From CALBPI01 sp038529355 (GTDB lineage Bacteria; Pseudomonadota; Gammaproteobacteria; Steroidobacterales; Woeseiaceae), in NCBI GenBank assembly GCA_038529355.1, contig JBCBDU010000003.1, positions 1-64,000 on the forward strand: a DNA stretch of 64,000 nucleotides. Reading direction: 5' to 3'. Below, in pieces: positions 26,027 to 35,192 of this stretch. Made by a program: the position numbers and the translations under genes. The notes under the pieces are model-generated. The model worked only from the letters and a program-made list of their open reading frames with translations, was not told where the DNA came from and ran no database searches. Each line of letters begins with the position of its first letter. Position 1 is the stretch's first letter.

Positions 26027-26965
26027 ATGCGCTCGACCCAAACACTCGTCGCTCTCATTTGCATGGTCTGTAGCGCAGCATGTGCGGACACTGTCACACG
26101 ATTTTATCCAACGGATCTGCAGCAGGACGGTCGGGTCACGCTAACGCCGAGCTTCTCACCCGACGGACGCACGCTGTACTTCGCTCAATCAGAATGCACG
26201 CCAATCTGGGAATGCCCGCAACGCCTGAAGACCGCAACGCGTACAGACGCAGGCTGGAGCAACCCGGCATTGGTCCCTCTTCCCGCTGAAGGGCGCGCAG
26301 ATTGGCCGTTCGTGACCGCTGACGGAAACACGCTGATCTTTTCGTGGTCGGCACCGCGAGATGCTTATGCCGGCCTTGATATTGTCGAAAACTTTGATCT
26401 GTATACGTTGGATCTTACGCAATCGGATGCCGTACCCATCGCAATCGCGGGTGGCGACATCAATCGTCCACGCGCTGGTAGCCTCAGAACACTGCGTTTC
26501 ATGCACAACGAGACGCTACCGAGTTTGACGCGCGACGGCACACTGTACTTCATGACTGAACGACCGGACGGCATCGGTGAGCGCGACATCTACAGCACGC
26601 AAAGAAATCATGACGGCAGTTTTGGCATTGCGACGCCGCTGCCCGCTCCTATCAATTCGGCCGGTCGAGACGACGGCGTTTGGGTAAGCCCGGACGGCAG
26701 CGTGATGTTGCTGTGCTATCTCGCCGACAACGGTAGCTCGGATCTCTACGTTGCTTTTCGCGACGGCGACAACTGGTCAGTGCCTCTGCGCCTCGGCGAT
26801 GAAATCAATACAACTGCTGCAGAGTTCGGCGCAAGATTGACGCCCGACAACAAGACGTTGTTGTTCACATCAGATCGAGCGTTTGACAATCAACCGCGCG
26901 GTCTGTTGCAGGTCTGGTCAGCATCGTTTGACCTCGAGCGCGTAAAATTACGGGCATTGCGCTAG
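26027..26965 (+). CDS. Exported PD40 (TolB-like) beta-propeller protein
   Basis: 312 residues with a signal peptide ending near SAACAD. At least four WD40-like PD40 repeats are visible: PSFSPDGRTLYFAQ, PFVTADGNTLIFSW, PSLTRDGTLYFMTE, and VWVSPDGSVMLL with RLTPDNKTLLFTSD. These form a beta propeller like that in TolB, used for binding rather than catalysis. A TATATA lies about 22 bases before the ATG as a candidate -10. It converges on the CadC-like regulator gene with a 29-base gap. No partner is evident. Confidence 0.8.
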   Translation: MRSTQTLVALICMVCSAACADTVTRFYPTDLQQDGRVTLTPSFSPDGRTLYFAQSECTPIWECPQRLKTATRTDAGWSNPALVPLPAEGRADWPFVTADGNTLIFSWSAPRDAYAGLDIVENFDLYTLDLTQSDAVPIAIAGGDINRPRAGSLRTLRFMHNETLPSLTRDGTLYFMTERPDGIGERDIYSTQRNHDGSFGIATPLPAPINSAGRDDGVWVSPDGSVMLLCYLADNGSSDLYVAFRDGDNWSVPLRLGDEINTTAAEFGARLTPDNKTLLFTSDRAFDNQPRGLLQVWSASFDLERVKLRALR

Positions 26966-26967
26966 CT

Positions 26968-26983
26968 GCGTCGCCGGCGACGC
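26968..26983. repeat. 16-bp GC palindrome between convergent genes
   Basis: GCGTCGCCGGCGACGC is a perfect palindrome occupying most of the 29-base gap between the PD40 gene and the CadC-like gene. There is no T run, so it is probably a weak bidirectional stop or mRNA-end hairpin. Confidence 0.4.
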
Positions 26984-26994
26984 CGCACCGGCAA

Positions 26995-28551
26995 TCACCC
27001 ATCAAAAATGGGTGCTAACTCCGCAGCTGCGAGAATCAACCGGCGCTGCGCCTCCAATTCACGTTGGATACGCGCTTCGATCTGCCGCCCTTCCGCAGAC
27101 TGCATTGCCGAACCGAGAAATGGCGAACGTTTGAGCCATTGCACATCGCGCCAGCCAAGATTAATCGCTTGCTTGACCAGCGCGATCGCCTGGTCGCGTT
27201 GACCTAGCATAGCGCTGATTTCGGCAAGATGGATTCGAAAGCCCGGCCAGGTGCTGTTGTCGAGGTGTGCCAGTTTGTGACGCAACGCTGTTTCCGCAGC
27301 CGTCACATCGCCCAGCATGGCATTTAGTGCAGCAAGATCCAGTACGCCTTTCTCTCCGGCCCTTTCGAAGAATGCGCGCGCCTCGCCAACATCGCCGGTC
27401 ACCACGGCGATGCGACCGCGTATCTGCAAAATCGACGGTGCCAACTGATCCTGACCCTCGGCTTGCTCGAGTACGGCCAACGCCGCTCGCCAGTCTCCGC
27501 GACGCAGGTGCGAGCGAGCCAACTCGGAGAGTACGACCACCTGGCCAGGGTTCAGGGAAAGCGCTTTGGCACGCCACGTTTCGGCCGCCGGGTGATCGAT
27601 CAATTCCATCAACGATGCAATCTGGATCTCCGAATAGCGCGAGGTATTTCCCGATTGTCGAGCGCGCACTTCCAGATCCAGCGCTTGGTATAAGTTGCCT
27701 TGCAACATCAGTGTGTAGGCTGCGCTCGACAGCGCACCGGCATTGCCCGGGTCGAGTTGATAGGCCGTTTGATATGCTGGCAGACTCTCCGTGGCGCGAC
27801 CTTGTGCATCCAACGCATAACCGAGCGCAGACCAGGCATTGCTGTTGCTCGGCTGCTCGGCAATGAGCGCGCGCGCGATGGCTTCCGAGCGTCGCTCGTC
27901 AGCCTCTGTGCCTGCGAACTTGGTAGATCGCGTCGTAAGAGCAAAGCTCAGCGACAGCCGTGCATCGAAATCATCAGGATCTTGCGCCAGTGCCGCGTTC
28001 AACAAATCGATGGCGCGATCGGTTTCCTGTGATTGGTGCAAGCGCAACTGCGCACGCGCACGTTGCACAAGGATCGCAACGTCGCTGAGCGGTTGCAGAT
28101 GTGCTTTGCGTTCAAGAATCGGGGCAGGTGCTGTGCTATCGAACGGTAAAACCAGCAGTAAAGACACGGCCAACACCAACGAAGCGGCAATGAGCCCAAG
28201 CAGACGTAACTTTTGATTCGCGGAAATTTGCGCAGCATCGTCAGCGCGCTCGACTGAACACGACATCGCATAACCGGCACCCCGTACGGTGCGAATATAG
28301 ATCGGGTCTTTGGGGTCGTCGCCGAGCGATTTGCGCAGCAACGTGATGCGCTGTGCAATGGTTTCATCGCTGACGTGTTGCGTGCGCCACACCGTGTCGG
28401 CAAATTGCGCTGCACCGACCGGCGCCGGTGCGGCTTCGATCAACGTAATCAACGCATCAAAGCTCAAATCCGGCAACTTGAGAGCGATACCGTCGCGACG
28501 CACCGTGCGCCGCTCCGCATCTACCGATAAATCTCGCACCCGATAACGCAT
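26995..28551 (-). CDS. CadC/ToxR-type membrane regulator with TPR sensor
   Basis: A one-component regulator anchored in the inner membrane, 518 residues. The N-terminal OmpR-type winged helix spans about residues 1-100 (VSDETIAQRITLLRKSLGDDP and IRTVRGAGYAM are the hallmark recognition helix and wing). One membrane helix lies at about 114-136 (LLGLIAASLVLAVSLLLVLPF). The periplasmic remainder is tetratricopeptide-like helical repeats (EQPSNSNAWSALGYALDAQG, LDPGNAGALSSAAYTLMLQG). The gene diverges from the large serine hydrolase at 28700 and may control it; direct repeats lie between them. Confidence 0.87.
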   Translation of the reverse strand: MRYRVRDLSVDAERRTVRRDGIALKLPDLSFDALITLIEAAPAPVGAAQFADTVWRTQHVSDETIAQRITLLRKSLGDDPKDPIYIRTVRGAGYAMSCSVERADDAAQISANQKLRLLGLIAASLVLAVSLLLVLPFDSTAPAPILERKAHLQPLSDVAILVQRARAQLRLHQSQETDRAIDLLNAALAQDPDDFDARLSLSFALTTRSTKFAGTEADERRSEAIARALIAEQPSNSNAWSALGYALDAQGRATESLPAYQTAYQLDPGNAGALSSAAYTLMLQGNLYQALDLEVRARQSGNTSRYSEIQIASLMELIDHPAAETWRAKALSLNPGQVVVLSELARSHLRRGDWRAALAVLEQAEGQDQLAPSILQIRGRIAVVTGDVGEARAFFERAGEKGVLDLAALNAMLGDVTAAETALRHKLAHLDNSTWPGFRIHLAEISAMLGQRDQAIALVKQAINLGWRDVQWLKRSPFLGSAMQSAEGRQIEARIQRELEAQRRLILAAAELAPIFDG

Positions 28552-28583
28552 GAAATGAGTGTAAACCCGTTTGAATCCTGCTG

Positions 28584-28610
28584 CTTCAAGAAAATTCCGG
28601 TTTCTTCAAG
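28584..28610. promoter_or_regulatory. Direct repeats near the CadC-like gene
   Basis: CTTCAAG at 28584-28590 and again at 28604-28610, 20 bases start to start, lie just upstream of the CadC-like start codon. OmpR-type winged helices commonly bind tandem sites, so this is a candidate autoregulatory site. Weak on its own. Confidence 0.3.
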
Positions 28611-28658
28611 TGACATCGCGTACTGCCAGAGGCACTTTGTCTGTGCGATACGACAGCC

Positions 28659-28676
28659 GGGCGACCGTTGTCGCCC
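28659..28676 (+). promoter_or_regulatory. Leader hairpin before the serine hydrolase
   Basis: GGGCGAC - CGTT - GTCGCCC, a perfect 7-bp stem with a tetraloop, lies nine bases before the AAGGAG ribosome site of the gene starting at 28700. It could be a DNA operator or a translation-affecting RNA hairpin. Confidence 0.4.
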
Positions 28677-28699
28677 ACATCCGTCAAGGAGCCGAAACC

Positions 28700-30637
28700 G
28701 TGAAACACGTTGCGCTGAGCATCATCTTAAATGCCCTGTCACGGGCGCATCGCACCACAGTCGGCGCGATATCGCCTTGCGCCAGCACACCCCACGATGC
28801 GAATCACGCCCTGCAGGGGATCGCTAACAATAGAAGTGTCAACGCAATAGCCATCGGCACCGCATGCTGCGCGCTGGCAATAGCCGGTTACGCTCAGGAA
28901 GCTACGACGCCAACAGGCGCGAATTCAGCAATGCATGCCGAATGGCATGGACTCTGGATCGCTGAGCGACGTTTTGTCGCGCAGCTGAACGGCCCGGTGA
29001 CGATTTACCCGCTGGGCGAACGCTGGATCGCACAGGTACAAGGCGAGCGCGTGGCCGCCGAACGCACAGTGGCCGATGACGGCAACATCCATTGGTCGTT
29101 CGCGGTGCTGAACCTAGGTCGCTTTGAAGGTCATCAACTCGACGCGCTGTCACCGATTAACGGACACTGGATTCAGCCGGCCGGTCCGGTGTACTACAAC
29201 CGTTTCGCAACGCCGGTGCGACTGACACGGACCGCACATGGCGCCTTCGATGGCATGTTACAGCCGGTTGAAGAGCGCTATTCATTGAGCATACCGATGA
29301 TAGCCACTGAAGTTTCCGGCAGCACGACACGCTATCGCACTTTTCTGCGCAATCCCGATCGCAACACCGGCATCTACTTCCCGATCGAGACCGCGTCGAT
29401 CGTCGACGACCAGATCCGCTTCGACAACCGTGCCGGCGAGACGATTGGCATCGGCCAGATCGTTTTGCCCGGCGAGCGATTCACATTGCAACACCGTGGC
29501 GAAGTGTTCGATTTCCGGCGTGGCACGCGACACACCGCACCGGGGTTCTACCCGCGTCGCGCGCCGACCCTCGTTACGCAGCTCCTGCAACCTGTCGACA
29601 CAGGCGACGGTTGGCAAACAGCAGCGCTCGGTGACACGGGCATCTTGCCGACGCCCATAATCAATATGCTCAACAAACAGGCAGCATTCGAACCCAGCAG
29701 CCTGCGCGAGCCGTATCTGCACAGTTTGCTGGTCGCTCACCGCGGCAAATTGATCGTGGAGGAATATTTCCACGGCCATCATCGCGATATGCCGCACGAT
29801 AGCCGCTCTGCAGGCAAGACCATCGCGTCCGCGTTGCTTGGCATGGCCATTCATCAAGGCGCGCTGCCCGGTCTGGACATGCCGGTTTATCCGCTGTTTG
29901 GCGGCGTCAGCGCGTTCGCGAACCCGGACCCGCGCAAACACCGCATGACCGTGCGTCATCTGATTACGATGTCATCGGGCCTTGCGTGCGATGACGATGA
30001 TCCAGACTCTCCGGGACAAGAGGATCGCCTGCAAAATCAGCAGGAAGAGCCAGACTATTACGCGTATACGCTGGCGCTACCGCAAGTCGCCGATCCGGGC
30101 GCTGTCGGCGCGTATTGCTCTGCCGGTATCAATGTCGTCGGTGGCATAATTGCCAACGCAACCGGTGTCAGCCTTACGCGCTTTTTTCACGAGTCTTTCG
30201 CCGAACCACTGCACATCGAGCACTACGGCATGAATCTGTCGCCGAGCGATCGCGCCTACCTTGGCGGTGGATTGCGGTTGCGACCTCGAGACTTTCTGAA
30301 ACTGGGACAACTGTACCTGAACGGTGGCGTCTGGAAAGGCACGCGCCTGGTGTCCGAGGCATGGGTCGCTGAGTCATTCGCAGCGCACACATCGCTGGGC
30401 GATGCGGACAATTATGGTCTTGCCTGGTGGCGCTACACATACGAATACGATGGTCGCAAAATCACCACGTACTCCGCGAGCGGTAACGGTGGTCAGATTC
30501 TGTTGGTCGCACCAGAGCTCGATCTGGCGATCATGATGAACGCGGGCAACTATAGTGATGGACGTTCGCGGAATCTGCTGCGCGCTCAAACGATGTGGCA
30601 AGCGATTCTGCCGGCGGTGATCGACGGCGAGCGATAG
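28700..30637 (+). CDS. Exported serine hydrolase (class C beta-lactamase/EstB fold)
   Basis: 645 residues. The first 70-80 residues carry a late hydrophobic export segment ending at AGYAQE, and then a beta-rich domain of about 250 residues that I do not recognise. The C-terminal domain is a beta-lactamase-related serine hydrolase with S370-A-G-K373 (SxxK), YCSAG as the Tyr motif, and SASGNGGQ as the third motif. Members act as esterases, D-amino peptidases or amidases. GTG at 28700 has AAGGAG nine bases upstream and is preferred over an ATG at 28571, which would run through the regulator's promoter region. It diverges from the CadC-like gene. Confidence 0.82.
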   Translation: MKHVALSIILNALSRAHRTTVGAISPCASTPHDANHALQGIANNRSVNAIAIGTACCALAIAGYAQEATTPTGANSAMHAEWHGLWIAERRFVAQLNGPVTIYPLGERWIAQVQGERVAAERTVADDGNIHWSFAVLNLGRFEGHQLDALSPINGHWIQPAGPVYYNRFATPVRLTRTAHGAFDGMLQPVEERYSLSIPMIATEVSGSTTRYRTFLRNPDRNTGIYFPIETASIVDDQIRFDNRAGETIGIGQIVLPGERFTLQHRGEVFDFRRGTRHTAPGFYPRRAPTLVTQLLQPVDTGDGWQTAALGDTGILPTPIINMLNKQAAFEPSSLREPYLHSLLVAHRGKLIVEEYFHGHHRDMPHDSRSAGKTIASALLGMAIHQGALPGLDMPVYPLFGGVSAFANPDPRKHRMTVRHLITMSSGLACDDDDPDSPGQEDRLQNQQEEPDYYAYTLALPQVADPGAVGAYCSAGINVVGGIIANATGVSLTRFFHESFAEPLHIEHYGMNLSPSDRAYLGGGLRLRPRDFLKLGQLYLNGGVWKGTRLVSEAWVAESFAAHTSLGDADNYGLAWWRYTYEYDGRKITTYSASGNGGQILLVAPELDLAIMMNAGNYSDGRSRNLLRAQTMWQAILPAVIDGER

Positions 30638-30764
30638 CGATTGAGCGGATACTTGCCATAGGTAATTCGACGGTCGATCGCCGCGGTTGTTAAGCCGCTG
30701 TGCGTCGAAACGCGCAGCCCGATCAAGTGCCAGCCGCTGATGCTCCATGCTACGATCCGCTCGC

Positions 30765-32144
30765 ATGGCCAACAAATCAGACAATAAAGCGCCGGACACC
30801 AATCTGCAGGACAAACCCTCAGATGCGTTAAAAAGCTTACGCGATCGAACCGATGAGCTTGAGCTGATCGTCTCGAGTTTGACCACCTTCGCGCTGATTT
30901 CGCTACCAAGTTGGCTGTTCGAAGGGCTGTCGCAAACCTACACCCACCTGTCCACGATCATGGCCATTGCCGGCACGCTCGGCATCATGCTCGTGACCGG
31001 CATCTGCTATGGACTGGCTGCGTGCTTCATCGTGCACCTAATGGTGCGCGCCTATTGGGTTGGGTTGATTGGGCTGCGCACCGTCTTTCCTGAAGGTATC
31101 GACTGGCGCAGAACGCCGGGCATTGGCCCGCTGACCAAGCGTTACTATCAAAAGACGCTGCCCGATCTGGAAACCGCAACACAAAGCGCCGACCGGCTAG
31201 CGTCATCGTTGTTCGCTGTCATCAGCCTGCTGACACTCGGCACGTTGTGGGTCGGTCTTGTCATCATGATCACGCTGGTCGGCGGCGGCTGGATTGGCGC
31301 GCGGTTAGGTCTGACCAACACCGCCATTGGTATTGCGACCATTATTTTGGTGAGCGTCTTTACGCTGGTGCCCATCGTGATTTGGCTGCTCGATTCAGTA
31401 CTGGCGCAACGCTTTCCGAATTTGCAACAAAACCGCGGCTTCACGGCAGTTGTTCGAATGCTCAGCCGGTTGTACGGACTCATCTATCCGCAGCGCCTGG
31501 TGCTGCCCGTGCAGCTCACACTGCAGAGCAACACACGACCAATCATCTTTTACGTCGCGCTGTCGGCCAGCATCGTCATGATCGGCGCCGTTGGCGGTGC
31601 GCGTCTGGCAGGGTGGCAGAGCTTTACGCTATCCGGCGCGTTCACCTATCTCGACGATGACGACGTAGGCGGCGGCTTTCGCAGCACGCATTATGAAGAC
31701 ATCCAGAGCCGCGACGATCGACTGCGCGGTTGGCCGAGAGTGAGCAGTTTTACTCAGAAAAGCACGCATATCTCGCTGTTCCTGCCCTATCAGCCGCTGC
31801 GCGACAACCTGATACTCGACCGTTTATGCAAAGACGCCGACGAGGAAGAGGAAGCCGCGGTATGTCTGCGTCGACTGTGGGCCGTATCGATCAACGATCA
31901 GGCGGTCGACATGGAGCAATTCATCAGCGCAGAACGCTTCGACCTGAAGATGCGCGGGTTGATCGGTCTCGTGCCAACGACAGGCCTGGAACCCGGCATG
32001 CACCAGATCACCGTCGTGTGGAATCCCGAAGCCGATGAAGACGACGAGCCAATCGACGACCGCTACGTGCAGGCGCGCGCCAGCTACAACATCCCGATCG
32101 CGTTTACGCCGGATATCGAGGCTGCGTTGCCGGCAGCTGAGTGA
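30765..32144 (+). CDS. Membrane protein of unknown family
   Basis: 459 residues; I recognise no family. The hydrophilic N-terminus (about 30 residues) is followed by two closely spaced membrane helices (about 40-90), a cytoplasmic stretch, two more helices (about 150-220), and one further helix near 268-288 that starts FYVALSASIVMIGAVGG. The last 160 residues are soluble, with an acidic run (DDDDVGGG), a pair of cysteines about 10 residues apart (LCKDADEEEEAAVCLRR) and a beta-sandwich-like end. The ATG at 30765 is used; one at 30747 adds six residues. It lies between two serine-hydrolase genes and stops five bases from the convergent one. Confidence 0.75.
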   Translation: MANKSDNKAPDTNLQDKPSDALKSLRDRTDELELIVSSLTTFALISLPSWLFEGLSQTYTHLSTIMAIAGTLGIMLVTGICYGLAACFIVHLMVRAYWVGLIGLRTVFPEGIDWRRTPGIGPLTKRYYQKTLPDLETATQSADRLASSLFAVISLLTLGTLWVGLVIMITLVGGGWIGARLGLTNTAIGIATIILVSVFTLVPIVIWLLDSVLAQRFPNLQQNRGFTAVVRMLSRLYGLIYPQRLVLPVQLTLQSNTRPIIFYVALSASIVMIGAVGGARLAGWQSFTLSGAFTYLDDDDVGGGFRSTHYEDIQSRDDRLRGWPRVSSFTQKSTHISLFLPYQPLRDNLILDRLCKDADEEEEAAVCLRRLWAVSINDQAVDMEQFISAERFDLKMRGLIGLVPTTGLEPGMHQITVVWNPEADEDDEPIDDRYVQARASYNIPIAFTPDIEAALPAAE

Positions 32145-32148
32145 GCGA

Positions 32149-34182
32149 CTAGTTGGCCAAACTGGCGTCTTTCCCGAGCACCAGATAATCACGCAGCGCG
32201 TTCACGAATATCCAGCCTGTGTCCGCGTTGGTGAAGATGGCGAACCCCATATCGTGCTCCGGATACAGCTCAAATTGACAGCTGAAGTCACCGTTGAAAC
32301 CACCGTGGCCGTAGACCCGACCAAACGGCGAATTCATCAGATGAAAACCAAGGCCGTAACGCTGCGGCCATGGCGGATTATCCTTGTCTTCCGGGGGCAC
32401 GGCGACTTGCGGTTCCAGCATTCGGGCATAGCCCTCCTCCGTAAGACCGCGTTGTGCCAATAATGACAACATGAAATTTGAGAAAGACCGCGCCTCGGTG
32501 TACATGCTGTGTGCCACACCAATCTCGCCCGGAAAACCGAATGGCCCGGTTAAACCGGACAGATGACCGCGCGACGCCAGATCGTAGAGCGCGGGATCTT
32601 CCTTGAAGTACGTGTCTTGCTCGAAGCCCATCACATCGACGGTTTCGCGACGCACAACAGCTTCTAGCGAGTCGCCGGTGATGTGCGCCACGACACGACC
32701 CAAATATTCGAAACCCTCACCGGAGTAGCCGAACTGAATGCCAGGGTAGAATTTGATATCCAATTGCCCGTCATCGTTTTGCCAACGCCAGTTCGGAAAG
32801 CCGCTTTGATGCGACAGCACATGGCGCGCCGTAATTTTTTTGTAGCGCTCATCGTGCGCAATGTCTTCGAATGGCAAATAGCGGTAGAGCGGGCGATCGA
32901 GATCGATCTCGCCACGCTCGGCCATGCGATTCACAGCAAACGCAAACACCGTCTTCGTAATGGAGGCAGCCTCGAACAACGTATTGCCGCTGACCTGCTC
33001 ACCACTGTAGACACTCTTGACGCCATAAGCCTTGTGGTAGAGCAGCTTGCCGTCGCGAACCAGCGCCAGCGAAACGCCTGGCACGACGTAGTAATCCATC
33101 AAAGCCTCGACGACTTGATCGAACTGCTTCGCCTCAGATGCCTTGAACGTGAACAGCGCGCCCTGTTCGGGCAACGTGATCGGCAAGGGTTGATGCTCGA
33201 GTTGTAGCGTTGCCACCGTCAACGGTGTGCCACTTTTTACATCGACAAGGCTGGCTTGCATGGCCGCAACCGGTTGTGGCGGCACGTCATCGCTTTGCAA
33301 TACGCGCTCGGCGTTGGATATCTGATACTGACCCGCCGGCATATCCAGCGCGTAGCGACCGTCCGCATCAGTGATGGTCTGCAGCCACAATTTGGGTCGA
33401 TCCACCGACTGGAATCTCACGCGCAACCCATCAACCGATTGGCTGGTCAACGACTCCCCGAGCGCAACAGCGCCAGACACCGGCACCAATGCCGCCGACT
33501 CGTCTGCGAGCAACAGATCACCGAGGCGCCCACCGGACTGGCTCTTACCGAAACCCGGCCCCCATGAATACAGTTGGCCTGAGGTGCCATCTTTGGCGTC
33601 GGCATCGGCGATCAGCACATCGATGCCGAGCACCGTGTCGGCACGCAGTGCGTGAGGGCTTGCGAAGCGCCATTCATAATGAGTCGCATTGCCAACGCGC
33701 TTGACGGCAACATCTGCCGTCTCCCAACTGGCGCTAACGGCGTTGCTATCCCAACCCGAGTCATCGCTTAACATGTCCCGTTGGTCTCCTGTTGCCAGAT
33801 AGAGGCCGGCACCCGAGCCTTGCGTCGTGTGCTGGAAATCCATGTAGACGATTGCACTGTCGAGATTCGACCAATCCTCATCAGACTGTCCGTCCGATGT
33901 GACATGCACATCATCGACAACGGTCAGCGCGACAAACACTGCGTTATCGGCGCTGTTGTAGCCCACTCGAAATCTAGCCTCGAAACCCTCACTGGATGAC
34001 ACGTCTTCACGACTGCCGTTTTTGCGCACAGGGTAGCCAGTGAGATCTGCCGGCCAATCGCTGAATTCACCATCGACGGTGATTGAGTCCATCGGGTTCG
34101 CGACGGCAATGGCGCCATTGTCTGCCTGGGCGTCGCAAGCGAGGAGAAAGACGGTTGCGCACAACAAATATCGACTTGGCAT
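32149..34182 (-). CDS. Lipoprotein serine hydrolase with N-terminal carbohydrate-binding-like domain
   Basis: 677 residues. The signal peptide has a lipobox, LLAC. Residues of about 25-220 resemble a family 9 carbohydrate-binding/DOMON-like sandwich (ITVDGEFSDWPADL, FVALTVVDDVHVT). About 230-310 is a carboxypeptidase-regulatory-like beta fold (ITDADGRYALDMPAGQY). The beta-lactamase-related catalytic domain occupies about 345-670, with S407-I-T-K410, FGYSGEGFEYLG and YGHGGFNGD. Start 34182 is chosen because CAGGAG lies eight bases upstream. A possible sugar-polymer-anchored esterase or peptidase at the outer membrane; the substrate is inferred only from the domain order. Confidence 0.83.
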   Translation of the reverse strand: MPSRYLLCATVFLLACDAQADNGAIAVANPMDSITVDGEFSDWPADLTGYPVRKNGSREDVSSSEGFEARFRVGYNSADNAVFVALTVVDDVHVTSDGQSDEDWSNLDSAIVYMDFQHTTQGSGAGLYLATGDQRDMLSDDSGWDSNAVSASWETADVAVKRVGNATHYEWRFASPHALRADTVLGIDVLIADADAKDGTSGQLYSWGPGFGKSQSGGRLGDLLLADESAALVPVSGAVALGESLTSQSVDGLRVRFQSVDRPKLWLQTITDADGRYALDMPAGQYQISNAERVLQSDDVPPQPVAAMQASLVDVKSGTPLTVATLQLEHQPLPITLPEQGALFTFKASEAKQFDQVVEALMDYYVVPGVSLALVRDGKLLYHKAYGVKSVYSGEQVSGNTLFEAASITKTVFAFAVNRMAERGEIDLDRPLYRYLPFEDIAHDERYKKITARHVLSHQSGFPNWRWQNDDGQLDIKFYPGIQFGYSGEGFEYLGRVVAHITGDSLEAVVRRETVDVMGFEQDTYFKEDPALYDLASRGHLSGLTGPFGFPGEIGVAHSMYTEARSFSNFMLSLLAQRGLTEEGYARMLEPQVAVPPEDKDNPPWPQRYGLGFHLMNSPFGRVYGHGGFNGDFSCQFELYPEHDMGFAIFTNADTGWIFVNALRDYLVLGKDASLAN

Positions 34183-34294
34183 TAGCAGGCTCCTGAAAAT
34201 GGCAAAGAGAACTTCACCCCTTGGATGCAAGCCGATAGGCGAACGTTTAGTTCACGCGAGGGTTTCCATGCGCAGCGCGCAATAAAATTATGTA

Positions 34295-34309
34295 AAACGA
34301 CTGTCGTTT
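34295..34309. promoter_or_regulatory. Palindromic operator-like site
   Basis: AAACGAC-T-GTCGTTT is a perfect 7-1-7 inverted repeat in the 324-base gap (34183-34506) between the leftward serine hydrolase and the rightward PEP-CTERM-like gene. The form is typical of TetR-family operators. No TetR gene is in the window. The rest of the gap is AT-rich and probably holds both promoters. Confidence 0.45.
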
Positions 34310-34506
34310 GCCCTTGGCGGTCCACATTCGGGCTGACAACACGATTGAACGTCGGAATACCTTACAAAGCTCGATTCACCTAGCCTGTAGAATTACGTCT
34401 TTGATAATAAAAACAATTACTTAAGATTCTGGCACGGAATGTGATTGTATCTACTCAATAGATTATGAAGGCCGCTGGCCAAGATCCTTTTGGAGCAGAA
34501 CAAAAC

Positions 34507-35121
34507 ATGAACTCAATCACAAAATTTGCGGCAGGCGCTATCGCTGCACTCGCATTGTCGGCCACGGCTAACGCGTCGCTGATCGTTAACGGCGGTTTCG
34601 AGAGCACCGACGTCAATGGTGGCGCTGGCGGCTGGCAATGGTACAGCTCGTCAAATGTAGACGGCTGGGACGGCAGCAACATCGAAATCTGGCGCGACTT
34701 CGGGTCAATCGGGGCCTACGAAGGCGAGCAACACGCTGAATTGAACGCACACCCAAGCGACGGTGGCGCGTTTTCGATCTTTCAGACGTTCGCAACCGAC
34801 CCGGGCCAAGTATATGAGCTGTCGTTCGCTTACGGCGCACGTCGCAACAACAACGAATCGTTCCAGGTACAGATCGACGGTGCTGGCAGTCTGCTCGATC
34901 GTTTGATGGATGATCACACGGTTAATTCGTGGAGCACGTTCTCCTACGTGTTCACGGCTGACTCAACGTCAACTACGCTGCGCTTCACGTCGGTAACGCC
35001 GGAAACCGGTACCGTTGGTAACTTCCTCGACGCTATCAGCGTTGTGTCGGTACCTGCGCCGGGCACGCTGTTGCTGCTGAGCACCGCGCTGTTCGGTCTG
35101 CGTCTGCGTCGCAAACAGTAG
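34507..35121 (+). CDS. PEP-CTERM-like exported protein
   Basis: 204 residues. The signal peptide ends at ANAS. The body is a beta-sandwich of the DUF642/galactose-binding kind (LIVNGGFESTDV, DGWDGSNIEIW, EGEQHAELNAH). The C-terminus, VPAPGTLLLLSTALFGL then RLRRKQ, is a PEP-CTERM sorting signal (motif, membrane helix, Arg cluster), with PAP in place of the usual PEP. Such proteins are processed by an exosortase and linked to exopolysaccharide; no exosortase is in the window. GGAG precedes the ATG at 34507, though the spacing is long; an earlier ATG at 34465 would spoil the signal peptide. Confidence 0.82.
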   Translation: MNSITKFAAGAIAALALSATANASLIVNGGFESTDVNGGAGGWQWYSSSNVDGWDGSNIEIWRDFGSIGAYEGEQHAELNAHPSDGGAFSIFQTFATDPGQVYELSFAYGARRNNNESFQVQIDGAGSLLDRLMDDHTVNSWSTFSYVFTADSTSTTLRFTSVTPETGTVGNFLDAISVVSVPAPGTLLLLSTALFGLRLRRKQ

Positions 35122-35159
35122 CAGCCAGCTTGGCCTCGGCCAGGCTTAGCTTTCGAAGG

Positions 35160-35192
35160 AACCCGCTAGCGTGTCTGCGCTAGCGGGTTTTT
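35160..35192 (+). terminator. Terminator after the PEP-CTERM-like gene
   Basis: CCCGCTAGCG (35162-35171) pairs with CGCTAGCGGG (35178-35187) around a six-base loop, extended by two A-T pairs and followed by a T-rich tail. Confidence 0.9.

Noticed and set aside
34430..34446. Sigma-54 promoter (TGGCAC...) before the PEP-CTERM-like gene
   Set aside because: TGGCAC is present, but the -12 GC element is absent (GTGAT at that position), so the essential half is missing.
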